64,000 bases of DNA from Agarophyton chilense (taxonomy: Eukaryota; Rhodophyta; Florideophyceae; Gracilariales; Gracilariaceae). The stretch spans positions 744,001-808,000 of the forward strand of contig JARGXX010000109.1 of the NCBI GenBank assembly GCA_030374765.1, in the 5' to 3' direction. The position numbers and the translations under genes are program-made. This document shows positions 36,174 to 47,689 of the stretch, piece by piece. The number at the start of each line of letters is the position of its first letter. Positions within the stretch are counted from its first letter, which is position 1. The notes under the pieces are model-generated. The model was not told where the DNA came from and did not search any database. It saw only the letters and a list, made by a program, of their open reading frames with translations.

Positions 36174-36403
36174 TGTTGGAATATTGATTGTTACAATCGG
36201 AAAGGAACAGATATAGCTTTTAGGAACTGTATCAGAATAGTGGCGCAGAGTTTGTAACCAAAACGATAGGAACTAGATACACATTTTGAAAAGCCTGTGA
36301 CCAGTGATTTGAAGCTTGAGGATAGTTTGGCTGCCTATAAAGGGAAGCCTGAACAAACAGTAAACCGTGGGATCTACTCAGATCTGTAGAACCTTGAATA
36401 AGA
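36174..36403 (+). repeat. copia 3' LTR
   Basis: 230 bp, colinear with 31647-31876 without length change and diverged by scattered substitutions. Confidence 0.88.
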
Positions 36404-36482
36404 TGCTCAACCTGCAGGCACTCAAGCAATTTTTTGCCGAATTGCACCAGCTCGTGAATGATTCTTTACAGAAAATTCGAGG

Positions 36483-36945
36483 ATGCTCCCACTGAGTCGC
36501 ATACACCGGCACACTACCAAACCTTACAAAAATGCACTTCTCGTCGTCTGGGACAATGTTTTCGCAGAAAAGAAGCAGTGCTTACGCTGGCGTAGACTGA
36601 GATGGATTGTCAGGGTGCAAAGCGACTTCATCTATCAAGTCAACTATATTTGTAATGGATCTTTTGAAGACACATAGGGCCCACGTCTGAAGTTTGTCCG
36701 TGACTAGGACATGAACAGTTGGGTCATAATGTCGCATACAAAAACATCTGAAACCGGTATGATCGTCGTCGCTCGACTGATGCGCTTAGAAAACACCGAA
36801 GACGGGGAAATACTCTTTTTCGTTTGCTAGAAAGAACCACCACACTCGATAGACACGCTAGAGGTACTGACGCGCGTTTAGGATCACGTGCCGCAGATGC
36901 TGCTACGTCTGCTTCAGTGCAGAAACACGACTTTACCGTTAGAGG
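36483..36945 (+). pseudogene. C-terminal pol tail remnant (gypsy-D, copy B)
   Basis: Counterpart of 8526-8985. The YGTRLKFVRD segment is damaged by a TAG in place of the Tyr-coding region (36674-36676), and the chromodomain-like part retains the same stops as copy A, so those stops predate the duplication. Confidence 0.5.
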
Positions 36946-39785
36946 ATAAAACTCAACTCGCACTTGGGCTCCAGAAGAGAGGTTTTAGCCAGACGCGCCG
37001 GGAGCTAACAATTTCCGTATGGTTCGTAACACTTTTGAGTATTGGCAAGAATAATCCGCTGCCGTTGCAGGCCGCCGCCGTAGAGCGTAGGTTGACAAGT
37101 CAATAGACGGTAAAGCCCACAGGCAGTATAGCCTCCCGAGCATCGAAAAACATCGCCAAGGCGGTTCGGTGTTTTCCATGGACAACAGCAGACCACAGAA
37201 GGAGTTTATTTGGTGAGAAAATGATATAAAACCCAAAAAAGAATCAGTCTTCGAGAAGTGATTAGCTGATATCTCTGAAAACGCCAAAGATTCCATTCGA
37301 GATGGTCCGTATTCGTTTTGTCCTCCTGCGAGAGCTTACCACAGCAAATAAGACGAAAAAGTGTTCGAGCCCACGTATTAATGATAGGTCTATGTACCAA
37401 ATTATATTCAAAGATATGCACTCGAACATTATCACACAAATGGGAGAAAGAGAACAAATGCTGTTTGTAGTAGAACTAATTTTTCAGCTGAAAAGAATAT
37501 TAACGTTCTATGCCTTGTTATCAGAATCAGTCCATTCAGATAGAACTTACCGGCAGTAGAACTGTAAAGATCCCTGTATGCTAAAAAGCTAGCACTACAT
37601 AAAGTCTAGAAAAGCAGAGTCCAGCAGAGCTCAGCCAGACTCAGAGCACGATGTTGGAATTCTTTCTTTTACCCACACGCTTGTGTGACAGTAACACTAT
37701 TACAACAAGTAAAAACAATGTGTTTGTCATCTTGAAAAGGTGCCAGGTTAAATATCAGCAAAAAATCGATATACAGAGGACCCCCTGTAACGATGCGTTC
37801 CAGACTTTGCAAAGAGCACTTCACTGAGTCTGTGACGAAGTTATAAAGACTCTGTGATGTAGAGATAGCATAGACTACAAAACTGTTTGTTACCAAACCG
37901 TCTACTAGATTTGCAGGAGTACTGTTTGGCAACAACAACTGCCACTACATAGTCCAACGTCTAGCTTACGAGCTTTTACTTTGGTACTTCTGAAAATTTC
38001 CAGAAACGCTGGAATTTCACCCGAGGCCGCTGCATCTGCGCGCATTTGAGCAGGCTCCGTAACACCTTTACAACGCATTTAAATGGCACGTGGGTCAAAA
38101 CCAGCAACATAGTTGACGCTCATACTTTCTAAAACTGATATCTGCGCGAAAATTTGAGAAATTTTTATGTCAGTCAAGAAAGCCACACAAAAAGTTTGTG
38201 CAAAGATCAAAACACTTTGGGGGTGTTTCTTCAACCACCTCCTTTATTCCTGTTGATTCATATGTGCTCCATCGCAGTCGTTTGAAAGTAATCAAGCTTT
38301 GAAGAGGTGGATATGGTTGTTTTTGAAATTCTTTCGTGGTGCATGTCTCTTCTATTCAAACCTAACTTATGTTCCTTCTTTTTGCATTTTATGTATTTCC
38401 GTGTTAGTTATTTCTTTGGTGTCTAAAATACTAAAATGACACATCGTTTCCAAAAAGCCGACTGGGAGTCAAGTTTGTGTGATAATACTTTTGGTTTGAC
38501 CAGGCGTCAAGAAACCAGAAGACGCAAACTTGTGTAGCTCGGCGGGCTTTGGACTGTGAATCATTGCAATAATCCCAGATTTACTAAAGCTCATTTAATC
38601 TTGGTAATAACTCTTTGATTTAGGTGAAATGACTTTGAGGCATATGGACATTTGAATATGTGGTTTTGTTGTAGATGGCGCCGCCGCCTTGCTTTTACTA
38701 GTGACCTTGGTGTTAGAAAAGATAAGCGACACGTTTTGGAATTGAATCACTCTGGCGAAGTGTCTCCACAGATCGCCCTTGCGACAGGCGCGAGTGAACT
38801 CAAAACAGCGATGGTGGAGTCGGCACACGAAATAAAGCACTCCACCCAGCACGGTATGTGTATAACGTGGCGAATACAATGTATAAGAAAGGGCTCCTTA
38901 CAAGGAAGACGCGGACAAGGAAAAGAGCAGCGCGTGCGCGACACGTGCAGCTACTGTACCTTCGCACCACTTGGGCTCCGACACAGCGCATGTGTGAAGA
39001 TTGCATTGCGGATGGGACGAATATTCGACGCTCCGAGCGCGGCCACGACTACACGCCCAACGCCGACGCGCGATGCCCGAGCAAGGGCGCTCAGCGCCGC
39101 GACGCCCCGCCTCGTGACCGCGTTAGGTGCCGCCAGGCGCCTTGCGCGTGAGCCGCCGTTCCGCCCCATGAGAGCGTAGCCAACCCCGCCAGCCGCCCTC
39201 CCCAACAGCTCCGTCCTTACCCCCTCTCACCGGCCGCTGCTCCTGTACCTTCTGTCCTGCAGCTCCCCTTCCGCCATGGGCGCATTTGCGTACAAAATAT
39301 AAGCGCACGCCTATCCCTACCTTCTGCTGTGCTGATCTCGGGCGACCCCAGCGGAAAGAATTCGGGCATCTTCTTGTTGCGCCGTTCCGCGTTGTCCCCG
39401 CGCTTTCTCAACCACGCACTGCATTCGCCAACGCACCTGTCCAAACCGCCCAAGCTCATACCACTCAAGTGCGAGAATCGAACTTTTCTGTACCTGCTCA
39501 ACCGCTGGCCGTGATGCTTTCGTATTCGTCGAATCGACACGCTCATGGCACAGGTGCACACGGAGGTTCAAAAGTTACGTCAGTTTATTTCCAGTGCCTC
39601 GCTGTTGGATCAACCGACATCCCAAACGCGCCACTAGCTTGGCGACGTACTTCGACGCCGGTGTAGGCTTTGAAGACATACAGGATGCGTTCATCATGCA
39701 TGCTGTGGGAGGAAATGTGCAGGGGGGAAAACGACACGCTGGAACACCTGTTTGACATGGCGGAGAAGCTACTGAACATACTTCG

Positions 39786-40211
39786 GTTCCACTCATTTCT
39801 ATATTCTATTTCAAAGTCTGAACTAAGAAGAAGAGAACAAGTAATCGGATATATAATCTTGAAGTAGTGTACACTAGCAGAATTGTCGTGAGAAGAGTTG
39901 TGCTTCGATGAACGGGGCTCAGAGAACCCTGTTTCGGTGGAAAGCGGGTCTGGCATGTTGGTGTTTGAAATGACACTTTACTTTTTCGGACAGTATATAT
40001 GTTGAACGCTTACTTGTGCATCATACCCATATATTTCGTCGCCACAGGTTGTGGTTGGGTGTTTAGGCGCAAAGCGCGATACGTATAGGTTATCGCCGGG
40101 CTTCGAGGAAAAACTTCGAGCTCGAGGGATTAGATGTTTTGCCGAAGGCAACACCGGGGGAAAAAAGGTTAACAGTCCCGAAAGACTCAAAATTTCGACG
40201 AGTACCAAGAC
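39786..40211 (-). repeat. leader-like module, copy 2
   Basis: Unit B copy of 13150-13575. Five or more single-base differences from copy 1 fall in its upstream block, a higher density than in surrounding DNA. Confidence 0.7.
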
Positions 40212-40610
40212 GACAACCCGTTTATTCCTTGGTGCCGAAGAAAGCAGAGTCATATTTTGCGAGAAATGTACAGGCCCAACCGGCAAACTTCAATGTGAAT
40301 CAGTTCGGCCCGGCATTTTTACTACTATTCGCGCCACCTGCGGCCAAACATCGTAATTCGCCCCCAAGGAAGTATCGCATGCGAGAAGGATGAGCACGAG
40401 GGCCTCCAAAAGGCCTCCAAGCGAGCCTTATAGATTTGATCAACTGTTCTACGACCAATATACGCCGTATAAGGTCTAATAACAACAACGACACTTTTTA
40501 TAAATCTGTAGTAGCTTTACTTCATTTTCGATACCCAAAGTACGCCGCCAAGACCACGATTCTGCAAATTATGCGTTTCGCCTCATTCTGTTCGTCTGCA
40601 TCTATCCTCC

Positions 40611-40617
40611 ATATAAA
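40611..40617 (+). promoter_or_regulatory. TATA-like box of dynamin copy B
   Basis: Same ATATAAA and C-rich leader as copy A, 140 bp before the start codon. Confidence 0.4.
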
Positions 40618-40756
40618 CTGTTCTCCTCCCCCCGCTCCACCCCCCCCACCTCTAACGCAACAGGAAATCCTCTCACACTCAACATACCATCACAATATCA
40701 GCGACGATCCTACTAGCAGCATCCCAAACCTAGTGTAACACATTCCAAAGCCAATC

Positions 40757-42775
40757 ATGGGAACCACTCCAATTTCTGAAACCATAGATGATGTCTTCGA
40801 ACGCCGTCTCGGCAAGAAGCTGTCCCTTATCGAAGAGCTCCGAACTGATCTTGGAAACGAAGGTATCCAGTGCCCGGGGGTACTCGTGGTCGGCGCCCAA
40901 TCAGCCGGCAAGTCTTCTGTGCTGGAAAGACTCACCTCAATTCGCTTCCCGCGAGCTGAAAACACCTGCACAAGAGTCCCTACCATCGTGCAACTTCAAA
41001 CAGACCCGCACATAGCAACGGCTACAGCTTTAATTTCGACGAATGCCGATTTTTCGGAAGCGAAAAAGTGCACGGATATGAAATCTCTAGAGGAAGCCAT
41101 TTTGGATATTTCCTCTTCTATTACTGGAAACGGTACTCCTATTGCTGATTTGCCTATTCACATTCGCTACACAAGGAAAAAAGGCCCTGTAATGACCTTG
41201 ATTGACTTGCCGGGCATCACGCATGTCGATGTGGATGGCCATGAAAATTTCGATATTCATGAGGTAACTTCATCAATGGTGAACAAGTATGTCATGAATG
41301 AGAACATGGTTGTGTTGGTCGTCATTCCAGCGAACGATGACTTTGGAAACGCAGAAGCACTTCGTATTGCTCAATCACACGACAAGGACGGAGAACGAAC
41401 CATTGGTGTAGTGTCAAAGTGTGATCTCGTACCGCCTAACTCTGATATCCTGGAGAAGATCCGCATGAGTCGACCGAGCGACGTAAAACTCGCCCTGGGC
41501 TTCATTGCAGTGCGAAACAAAAGCATCGGAGAAGACGAAAAGGACATTGAAAATATCGAATCGAAGCTCTTCGCTACACATGATTTACTGAAGCATTTAA
41601 AGGATGACGAAAGAGGATACTCAGCGCTAACAAAGAAAATTGTTGACCTTCAAAATGAACGCGTGGATGGATTCATACCGAAGGCAATGGGATTAGTTCA
41701 GAAGCGGATTAGAGCCTTACAAATGGAGAGACGGAAGTTTGGACATAGTCCGAATACTGCTGCTGAGAAGCGAATGGTTTTGACAGGGCTGCTGTGTGAA
41801 GTCCAAGAGCGCATTGGTAGCTTGATTCGAGCAGTGAACATTCCAGAAAAGAAGCTGAACGTATCAGCTCGATCCATGGAGTTTTGCCAAACATTTTCTC
41901 GTTCCATTACAGAACAATTGCCTAACGTTCTGAGCCAGGAATTTGAGGACGAATTACATGGTTACGTTGAAGAATCCACTGGGTACGCATTACCAAATTT
42001 TGTCAGCGATTCTGTTTTCCGGAAAGTGATTTGCGGAATGCTGTTGGATACTTTGGTTCAGGATCAAACGGAGACCTTAATTTGCGATGTTGAGGACTAC
42101 ATGAAAGAAGCCTACCAAATCGTAATCAGCAGCACAGACGTCTGTAAGAAATATGAAAAGCTTGGATCTAGAGTTTCTCAAGAAATCTCGAGACTTATTG
42201 AGGATGCTGCTGAAAGTACCAGAGTTGCCACCGGTGCACTTATTTCTGCTGAACTGAGTCAGATTTTTACCCAGAATCCGACATACATTCAAACTCTTAC
42301 GGAGGTCAGAGCCAATGTTGTTGCATTGACCTCAGTCTCATGCATGCAAACCGTTGTTAAAAAAATAGGCAACGGAGGGCGAACACTTAATTTCATTGAT
42401 GAAATTGAGAAAAATGCGAAAAACTGTGAGATCGATGAAACTTTCCTGGAAAAATGGCGTGTGGTACTGCAATCAATTGACAAATCATCAGAAAGAGCCA
42501 TGAAACTTTCAATATTTGATTTACAAATTTCAATTCATTGCTATCTGGATGTTATGTTGAAGCGTCTATTCGACCTTGTTCCCATGGTTGTACGGGACAA
42601 GCTCATATATCGTGTTCATGAAGGTTTTCACCGCAAAGTTCAAGAAATGTTTGATGTTGATGACGCCCTGAGCACAATCATGGAAGAAAAACAGTCTGTC
42701 AAGGAAAAAAGGATTACCATAGAGGATCGCCTGAAATTGATGAAATCTTCTCTAAGAAAACTAAGGGCATTTTAG
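40757..42775 (+). CDS. dynamin-related large GTPase, copy B
   Basis: Intronless 672-codon frame with the same GTPase motifs, stalk and effector-domain-like C-terminus as copy A. Only ten base differences are seen in the coding region: silent at 40804 (cgt to cgc), F118I, I440T, and seven within 105 bp (copy A coordinates 15720-15824), of which three change residues (E535K, Q542R, S545N). All GTP-binding motifs are unchanged, so both copies should be active GTPases. Flanking promoter and poly(A) signals are duplicated too, so the genes may be co-expressed. Dynamin-family proteins act as oligomers, so the copies could co-assemble; that is inference. Confidence 0.93.
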   Translation: MGTTPISETIDDVFERRLGKKLSLIEELRTDLGNEGIQCPGVLVVGAQSAGKSSVLERLTSIRFPRAENTCTRVPTIVQLQTDPHIATATALISTNADFSEAKKCTDMKSLEEAILDISSSITGNGTPIADLPIHIRYTRKKGPVMTLIDLPGITHVDVDGHENFDIHEVTSSMVNKYVMNENMVVLVVIPANDDFGNAEALRIAQSHDKDGERTIGVVSKCDLVPPNSDILEKIRMSRPSDVKLALGFIAVRNKSIGEDEKDIENIESKLFATHDLLKHLKDDERGYSALTKKIVDLQNERVDGFIPKAMGLVQKRIRALQMERRKFGHSPNTAAEKRMVLTGLLCEVQERIGSLIRAVNIPEKKLNVSARSMEFCQTFSRSITEQLPNVLSQEFEDELHGYVEESTGYALPNFVSDSVFRKVICGMLLDTLVQDQTETLICDVEDYMKEAYQIVISSTDVCKKYEKLGSRVSQEISRLIEDAAESTRVATGALISAELSQIFTQNPTYIQTLTEVRANVVALTSVSCMQTVVKKIGNGGRTLNFIDEIEKNAKNCEIDETFLEKWRVVLQSIDKSSERAMKLSIFDLQISIHCYLDVMLKRLFDLVPMVVRDKLIYRVHEGFHRKVQEMFDVDDALSTIMEEKQSVKEKRITIEDRLKLMKSSLRKLRAF

Positions 42776-42823
42776 TTTCTATTGAACGACGATGATATTC
42801 AACATCCCTTCTAGTACGATAGA

Positions 42824-42829
42824 AATAAA
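42824..42829 (+). terminator. poly(A) signal of dynamin copy B
   Basis: AATAAA 49 bp after the stop codon, as in copy A. Confidence 0.5.
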
Positions 42830-43826
42830 GGAAGAAAGAGACATCTTTCCAAAGAAAACGTTGCGTTTTGCTCATGAGATCATTATTAGCAGACAATGTA
42901 GCAGAGTGACATATAATCACACGTACTGCAAAAGCGGAACCAAAAGAAGTGCTCAAAGCCTCAATGAAAATGATACTCAGATTTTCACGACGGGCGGCAA
43001 ACGTAGCGCAAATGTCTAAAAATGCACGGTTTCTTCAAGGTGTTTTGTTTTGTTTTCGAGATCGACCGGGTTGTCAGTTTATAGTCCTGATAAAGTGCAA
43101 TTCGAGTCGGGATGCTTACTTGATCAACTCTAGCGCGAATATAGCACCCAAAGCTCGGTCATCTTCATTACGGCCTCACAAGGTCTTCTTTGGAATTTTA
43201 GTGCACGTTAACCGCGTCCATCACAAGCTTTGCCACAGCTTCCGCACAACACTCAGCACTTTCTAACATTAGGCAACGAGTCTCCATTACTTGTTGAGCA
43301 AGAATTTTGCGCCTGTTCTTTTTCACGTTACTCATACTAGCTTTACCACTTGGACTAAAGCGAGCGTTGGTGTAGCCGTGACTGGCCTTACGTCACGTCA
43401 TAGCTAGATCTCATCCGTGCCACTCTGTTTCCAGTACCTCACCTATTTTTAAATCCGCCGTGGACCTCTTCAAGGACGTCATCACCTGATCATCCCACAG
43501 AGCAGTTTGTGGTTACTCGCCATTTTTCTTCATTAAAGACTCTCTAATTTTACCAACCTTTAGCCATCTCCCCCCGACTTGTGGGCGCTGTTACCTCCCG
43601 CGGGTCAACTAGTCCAAATCTTTAAACCGATCTTGGACATAGTTGGGTTAGAAGCCTCCTAGATGGTTAGACAGATACAGGAGTACGCACTGGGGATCTG
43701 GGAAGGAACTATCATGATCCATGATCGTTGTTAAATGATCTACCATGTTTTTTAATCCAGACCCTGCGTAGGAATTAGTATTTCCGGAGACAACGAAAAA
43801 TTAACGCCTCTGCGTTTGGTCGACTG

Positions 43827-45442
43827 CTGCTTTACTCCACCTTGTTGTGGTGTCGAATGAGCAGCGAAAGCTGGCTTACAGAGTAATTCAGAGAAGGATC
43901 TTTGTTGGAGGGTAAAGTCATCAGGCCTTCGTAGGCCGGGGACATCTTTTTTGTTGGTGTCTTTTTCAGAGTTCTTGAAACTTGTTTCAATTTTCTGAGA
44001 ACAATAAATTACCTGTGATTTAAGGCCCGGTGTTGCGATACGCTTGTGAAATTTTTTTTTCATGGCTGGGTTCGACGAAATGCATAGCTTTAGTAAATTG
44101 CCGTTTGATTTGTTTTTCTATTGGGCTTTACTTGCGTTTCTTCTGTTTAGTTTTTAAAAACGGAATTATTTAAGGCCTTTTCTTAATTAAATGATCAGGG
44201 CTTTTTTCGAAGTTCGGTGGTTTATCTCCAGTGTAATGCGGAAGGTCATTTAAAGGTTTTATCTAGATGGTAGTTTTTTGTGATTTTGAATCTAGTGCTT
44301 TAAAAGTTTGTGAGATTGTTCATCGCAATTTGCCGTTTTTTATATTCTTGTTTGGTTTTTGAAAATTTTCTGAAAACCTGATATTCAATTTTGTATATCA
44401 TGCGCTCTCCGTAATAACACAACGTGGAAAAGTTAAAAGAACCAAGGTTGTCCAGTAGTAGCTTTTTATAGTGCTGTGTTGTCGAGACATGAATTTCAGC
44501 GACCTATACTAGGCTCAGAAGTAGAGACACTTGCATGGTAATCGGGCAACGACTGGACCTACTTAGGTCGCGCATTCAGCCAGGAACAGCCATCTTGAAA
44601 GCACAAACTTGCACTAGAAGTTACATTAGTTGAAGGAAAATGCCCTTAAACGGGGTTTCTTCCCAGCACTTAGAAATTTGGCTAGCTTGAGGACTAGCTT
44701 GGTCAATGATAAGCTATACCCCTAGTGCGTGCTGACGGCCGGTTAGAACCGGAAGTGCACACTGGTGGAACACGTGGACTGCACGGATGCCGACGCTCGA
44801 GTGCGAGGCGTGCCACACGTGGCCCGGATTCAACCTAATGGTTAGTATTATATAGTAATTTTTAGTATTTATTTAGCTATGCTATTGCTATTTAGTGTCT
44901 ATTTTTCGGGCGCGCGCCCACTGTCAGGGGCCGCGCGCCAAACTACTTACGAGGTTCAGCACTTCTACCCAGTAAAAACCCTCTTGGGAGATCTCAAGGA
45001 GGTAGTCTTGGCTCTGAACTTTCCGCCTTCGGCGCGTCTTCACCGCATACTGCGTGAGCACCCGTCGCACGTTAACTCATCCACCCCTCTGTCGACCAGA
45101 GTGCTACCACCACCATGGGTTCATATTTAATCGCCGACACTTGTCGTAGTCTCGCCCTTGTATAAGGTTTCGCCCTCGTTTTGCTCTTGTTCTCTTTTTT
45201 GGCTCTCGTGAGTGGACGCCTCACTCACCCCGCTCGTCTACCTCATACGAGTGTTTCCTCGCTCCTTTTCCAAAACTCGCCGTGATACCGCTCCGCCTAG
45301 GATTGGTCACACCCCGAACTGTGCGGTGGTCACCTAACTCTAGGTATATCCCGCCGGATTGGCCTCGGTCTTACACCCGACTTCGTCGTGCTTTTCCAGG
45401 GTGGCTCTGTTTCTGTGATCTGCTGGGACGCGTCTCCTCCGC
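43827..45442. other. single-copy spacer between unit B and gypsy-3
   Basis: The first 700 bp are T-rich. A minus frame (44063-43752) crosses the unit B edge into duplicated DNA, so it is not an ancestral gene. From about 44.73 kb the DNA becomes GC-rich with two CACGTG boxes and a TGTATAAGG sequence near 45159, resembling promoter or LTR DNA, but I could not define a repeat pair or duplicated flanks. Confidence 0.35.
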
Positions 45443-45529
45443 CTAAGACGTGTCTCTCAAGAGAGGAAGATCCCGCACATCTTCGTGGTGTCTCCGCTCC
45501 AAGCGTTGTCCTACAACATTTAAACATTT
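45443..45529 (-). pseudogene. 3' end of a host reading frame split by gypsy-3
   Basis: Removing gypsy-3 and one copy of its CATTT duplication makes the minus-strand frame from 56678 run without interruption into this segment for 27 more codons (ending PLLRDTS, then TAG). That continuity across an 11-kb insertion suggests the element landed in coding or formerly coding sequence. See 56577-56987 for the upstream part. Confidence 0.5.
45525..45529. repeat. gypsy-3 target-site duplication, left
   Basis: CATTT immediately before the left LTR; identical to 56572-56576. Confidence 0.85.
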
Positions 45530-46427
45530 TGTGGAGCAAAACCCGGCGACGGGAAGTGCTCTCAAGGTGTTCGAAGCCTTGCTCCCTGGGGGAGGCAGAC
45601 TCAGAGACAGAGCCCTCCGTTCCACCCGTAGTGTGGGGTGTAACTCCCATGGGGGATTCCGGCAGTACCGACGGAGGTGAGGGGTAGAAACCGTTGGATC
45701 GGGAATGGGTATGGGTATCCCAAAGAATGGGGGAAAAACCGGCGAAGAGGAAAAACGGGGCGAGGGTCGGGCACTAACAGGCAGCGGACCCGAGAACCAG
45801 AAAAGGGGCGAAACAACAAATGAAACCCAATACAGGGGCGAAAACCTGTCCTCGAAAGGAAACACAAAAAGCACGCAACAAGTAAGCAGAACCCCCACGG
45901 GGTATCGTGCACGCAGGTCGTCTGAGCGGTCCCAAGGGGGTGGTTGCACGGAACCCAAACGTCGGCACTCTCCAAGTGGAGTCGTGTCCCTACGCAGGCG
46001 TTGCTAACCAGAGCCCGTTCCAGGTTGTAAGGCCGAAACGATGGCGACGAAGAACCTCTAAAGGTATCGAAGACCAACCTTGGTTACCATTTACTTTGAG
46101 CTTCGGACTGTCAGATCTCATCTCCCTAAGTAGGGCCCACTAACTAAACTCTACAGTAGTGCACACCTGCTCAGGGCCATACACGTGGAGATCCAACTGT
46201 CAGGGCCCAATAGTCCAACGTTCTACAAATATCCGAAAATCGGTGCCAACATTAAGCCACGTGTATCACGGGGCCAATCCAACCATGGGCCATCCGAATC
46301 CTCCCTTATAGGCGAAATATAACCAGAAAACAGTGCCACCTCAGCACACCTTAGAGGGGATCATAAGTTCAATCCTCATTCTATGAGTTGCATCTTCAAG
46401 TATCCCCTAACTGGGCGTTGCTCTACA
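45530..46427 (-). repeat. gypsy-3 3' LTR
   Basis: 898 bp, colinear with the right LTR but lacking 16 bp near 46365 (the right copy has an extra CATAACCCTCGGAGG-containing piece). Confidence 0.93.
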
Positions 46428-46440
46428 TCTCCCCCTCCTT
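46428..46440 (-). promoter_or_regulatory. gypsy-3 polypurine tract
   Basis: On the minus strand AAGGAGGGGGAGA abuts the 3' LTR, the expected primer for plus-strand DNA synthesis. It fixes the direction of the element. Confidence 0.85.
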
Positions 46441-46508
46441 AAGACGAGGAAGAACATTCCGAGCCGCGAGTGTCTCGCTTTCCGGTCACTATACATACTT
46501 CTCTCCCA

Positions 46509-47450
46509 ATGGGGTCCTTCACCACTTCTGAGGATCGCCACAAAACCGGCACATCGGTACAACTTTCTTCTACTCCTCCGACTTTCGGCGATAAGCAACT
46601 TCTCGCAACAGCGGTCTCGACTAGCCCTCTCAAGGGAATGAACCCATACGTCATCAACTCACTCTCGGGGCCATCGGCCTCCGCGCCGGCGGACAACGAA
46701 GCTCCCCAGCAGGGTGGATATTTCTCCGGTTTGGATGCAGCTCCGTCAGGTACCGTACCTTCCGCCTCGGCGGGCAAACGACATCCTCAGGAGGATTTGG
46801 ACATCAACGCGGTGGCGTGGAACTCCGCTCATGCGATGCCCTTGGTAGCAAACTCCAGAGGTTGCATCTCAAACGAATCCTTTCGAAGGTGGAGTCCCCT
46901 TACCGATCCGGTGATATATTCCCGCGCTCCGTGGTTCCATCCGACAGCGGTTCGCGACGATGAGCTCATCGACTCCTACGTGGAGGACGGCTTATTGCCG
47001 GGTGGCCTACCTGTTGAGGTTGTACGTTCTCCCGATTGGAGGGCGCGGGTAGCCATAGAGCCTCAGTATCTATACCGCAGTCGCGGGGAGTCCCTGGACA
47101 AGGCGCGCGCAGCGATGGCGGCTCTGGCCTACCAGCGATTGGAGAGGTCACGCTTTGACCATCTGGTTCCCCCGGAGTACGGGTTCGACGTCGCCTATTA
47201 CCGCACGTACGGTGAGGTCTCCTACGAGGATAACCTGGCAGCTTTTCCCGAAGCCGAGTTCTGCGGACCGGGTTTTCCTCTCCGAGAAGATATGCTCCTA
47301 TGGATCCAGCGTTGGATAACGACGTGCCAGCTCCTAGTGGAGTACTCCCTGTGGAGCCATCTGTACCCTTCCAACCAGTGGGAACGACCTCAGCTGCGGC
47401 GGCGTATGCATCCGGTGGCGGGCCATCTGCTCCCCCCGGGTGGGGTGTGA
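46509..47450 (+). CDS. antisense ORF between chromodomain ORF and 3' LTR of gypsy-3
   Basis: A 314-codon open frame on the strand opposite to gag-pol; the frame is open from 46470, but the first ATG is at 46509. Residues 1-95 (counted from that ATG) are Ser/Thr/Pro-rich; about 95-290 look globular, with Trp, Tyr and charged residues evenly spread (for example SPDWRARVAIEPQYLYRSRG). The frame then runs into a -1-shifted frame (47300-47635) rich in Pro, Gly and Ala that ends PFSGFP. The two together could be one protein of about 375 residues broken by an indel near 47.27-47.30 kb. I recognise no domain. Antisense ORFs in this position are known from some plant Tat-lineage gypsy elements; whether this one is translated is unknown. 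Confidence 0.5.
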   Translation: MGSFTTSEDRHKTGTSVQLSSTPPTFGDKQLLATAVSTSPLKGMNPYVINSLSGPSASAPADNEAPQQGGYFSGLDAAPSGTVPSASAGKRHPQEDLDINAVAWNSAHAMPLVANSRGCISNESFRRWSPLTDPVIYSRAPWFHPTAVRDDELIDSYVEDGLLPGGLPVEVVRSPDWRARVAIEPQYLYRSRGESLDKARAAMAALAYQRLERSRFDHLVPPEYGFDVAYYRTYGEVSYEDNLAAFPEAEFCGPGFPLREDMLLWIQRWITTCQLLVEYSLWSHLYPSNQWERPQLRRRMHPVAGHLLPPGGV

Positions 47451-47635
47451 ACACCCTTGCGCAGGCGCCGGTTGCCACTCCGCAAGCGGATAGTGTGCGA
47501 CAAGGCCTCGTGAACGCAGGCATTCCGATTCCCCCGGGTATGACGGATGTGAGCCAGATGTTGGCTTTCGCCTCGGCGTACCATCAGGGTCAGAATCCCC
47601 ACGGTGGGGCGGGTCCCTTCTCGGGCTTTCCGTAG
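47300..47635 (+). CDS. second part of the antisense ORF, shifted frame
   Basis: 111-codon frame overlapping the end of the previous one by 150 bp. Composition is Pro/Gly/Ala/Gln-rich, with a TDVSQMLAFASAYHQGQ segment near the end. A stretch of about 30 bp (47461-47492) is repeated with few changes at 48728-48760. It may be a separate overlapping ORF, or the natural continuation of the upstream frame after a one-base indel. Confidence 0.4.
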   Translation: MDPALDNDVPAPSGVLPVEPSVPFQPVGTTSAAAAYASGGGPSAPPGWGVNTLAQAPVATPQADSVRQGLVNAGIPIPPGMTDVSQMLAFASAYHQGQNPHGGAGPFSGFP

Positions 47636-47689
47636 TTCCGCCTTCGGGCAATTGTAGAGTCCATAGCTTGACGACAATAGTAAACTTCT

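Larger units (their letters stand above)
31647..36403 (+). mobile_element. Ty1/copia retrotransposon, degenerate
   Basis: 4.76-kb element bounded by 230-bp LTRs beginning TGTTGGA and inserted in unit B of the gypsy-D tail, where unit A is uninterrupted. Probable 5-bp target duplications are TGTTC (31642-31646) and TGCTC (36404-36408), with one mismatch. It carries gag, integrase, then RT and RNase H, the copia order. The LTRs differ at roughly 15-20 positions by eye, so the insertion is much older than gypsy-3. Confidence 0.92.
26262..43826 (+). repeat. duplication unit B (direct repeat of 3398-17181)
   Basis: Same order and orientation as unit A. Unit B additionally contains the copia element (31647-36403) and an insertion at 29736-30059. 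It lacks the 1.33-kb CAP-like segment: the sequence passes from ACCACAGAAGG at about 37194-37204 directly into the dynamin block. Confidence 0.85.
37206..43826 (+). repeat. near-identical dynamin block, copy B
   Basis: Counterpart of 10569-17181. It joins the gypsy-D tail directly at its left edge without the 1.33-kb segment seen in unit A. Confidence 0.95.

Noticed and set aside
43752-44063. 103-codon minus frame
   Set aside because: It crosses the edge of the duplicated unit at 43826, so it was created by the junction and cannot be an ancestral gene.
44062-44157. 31-codon plus ORF with a hydrophobic tail
   Set aside because: Sits in T-rich DNA where Phe/Leu-rich frames arise by chance; no supporting context.
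44730-45440. Solo LTR next to gypsy-3
   Set aside because: GC-rich with TATA-like and CACGTG motifs, but no definable ends or duplicated flanks were found.
45601-46077. 158-codon minus frame in the gypsy-3 LTR, repeated at 55729-56205
   Set aside because: Lies wholly within the LTR. Its openness follows from base composition, and it has no domain.
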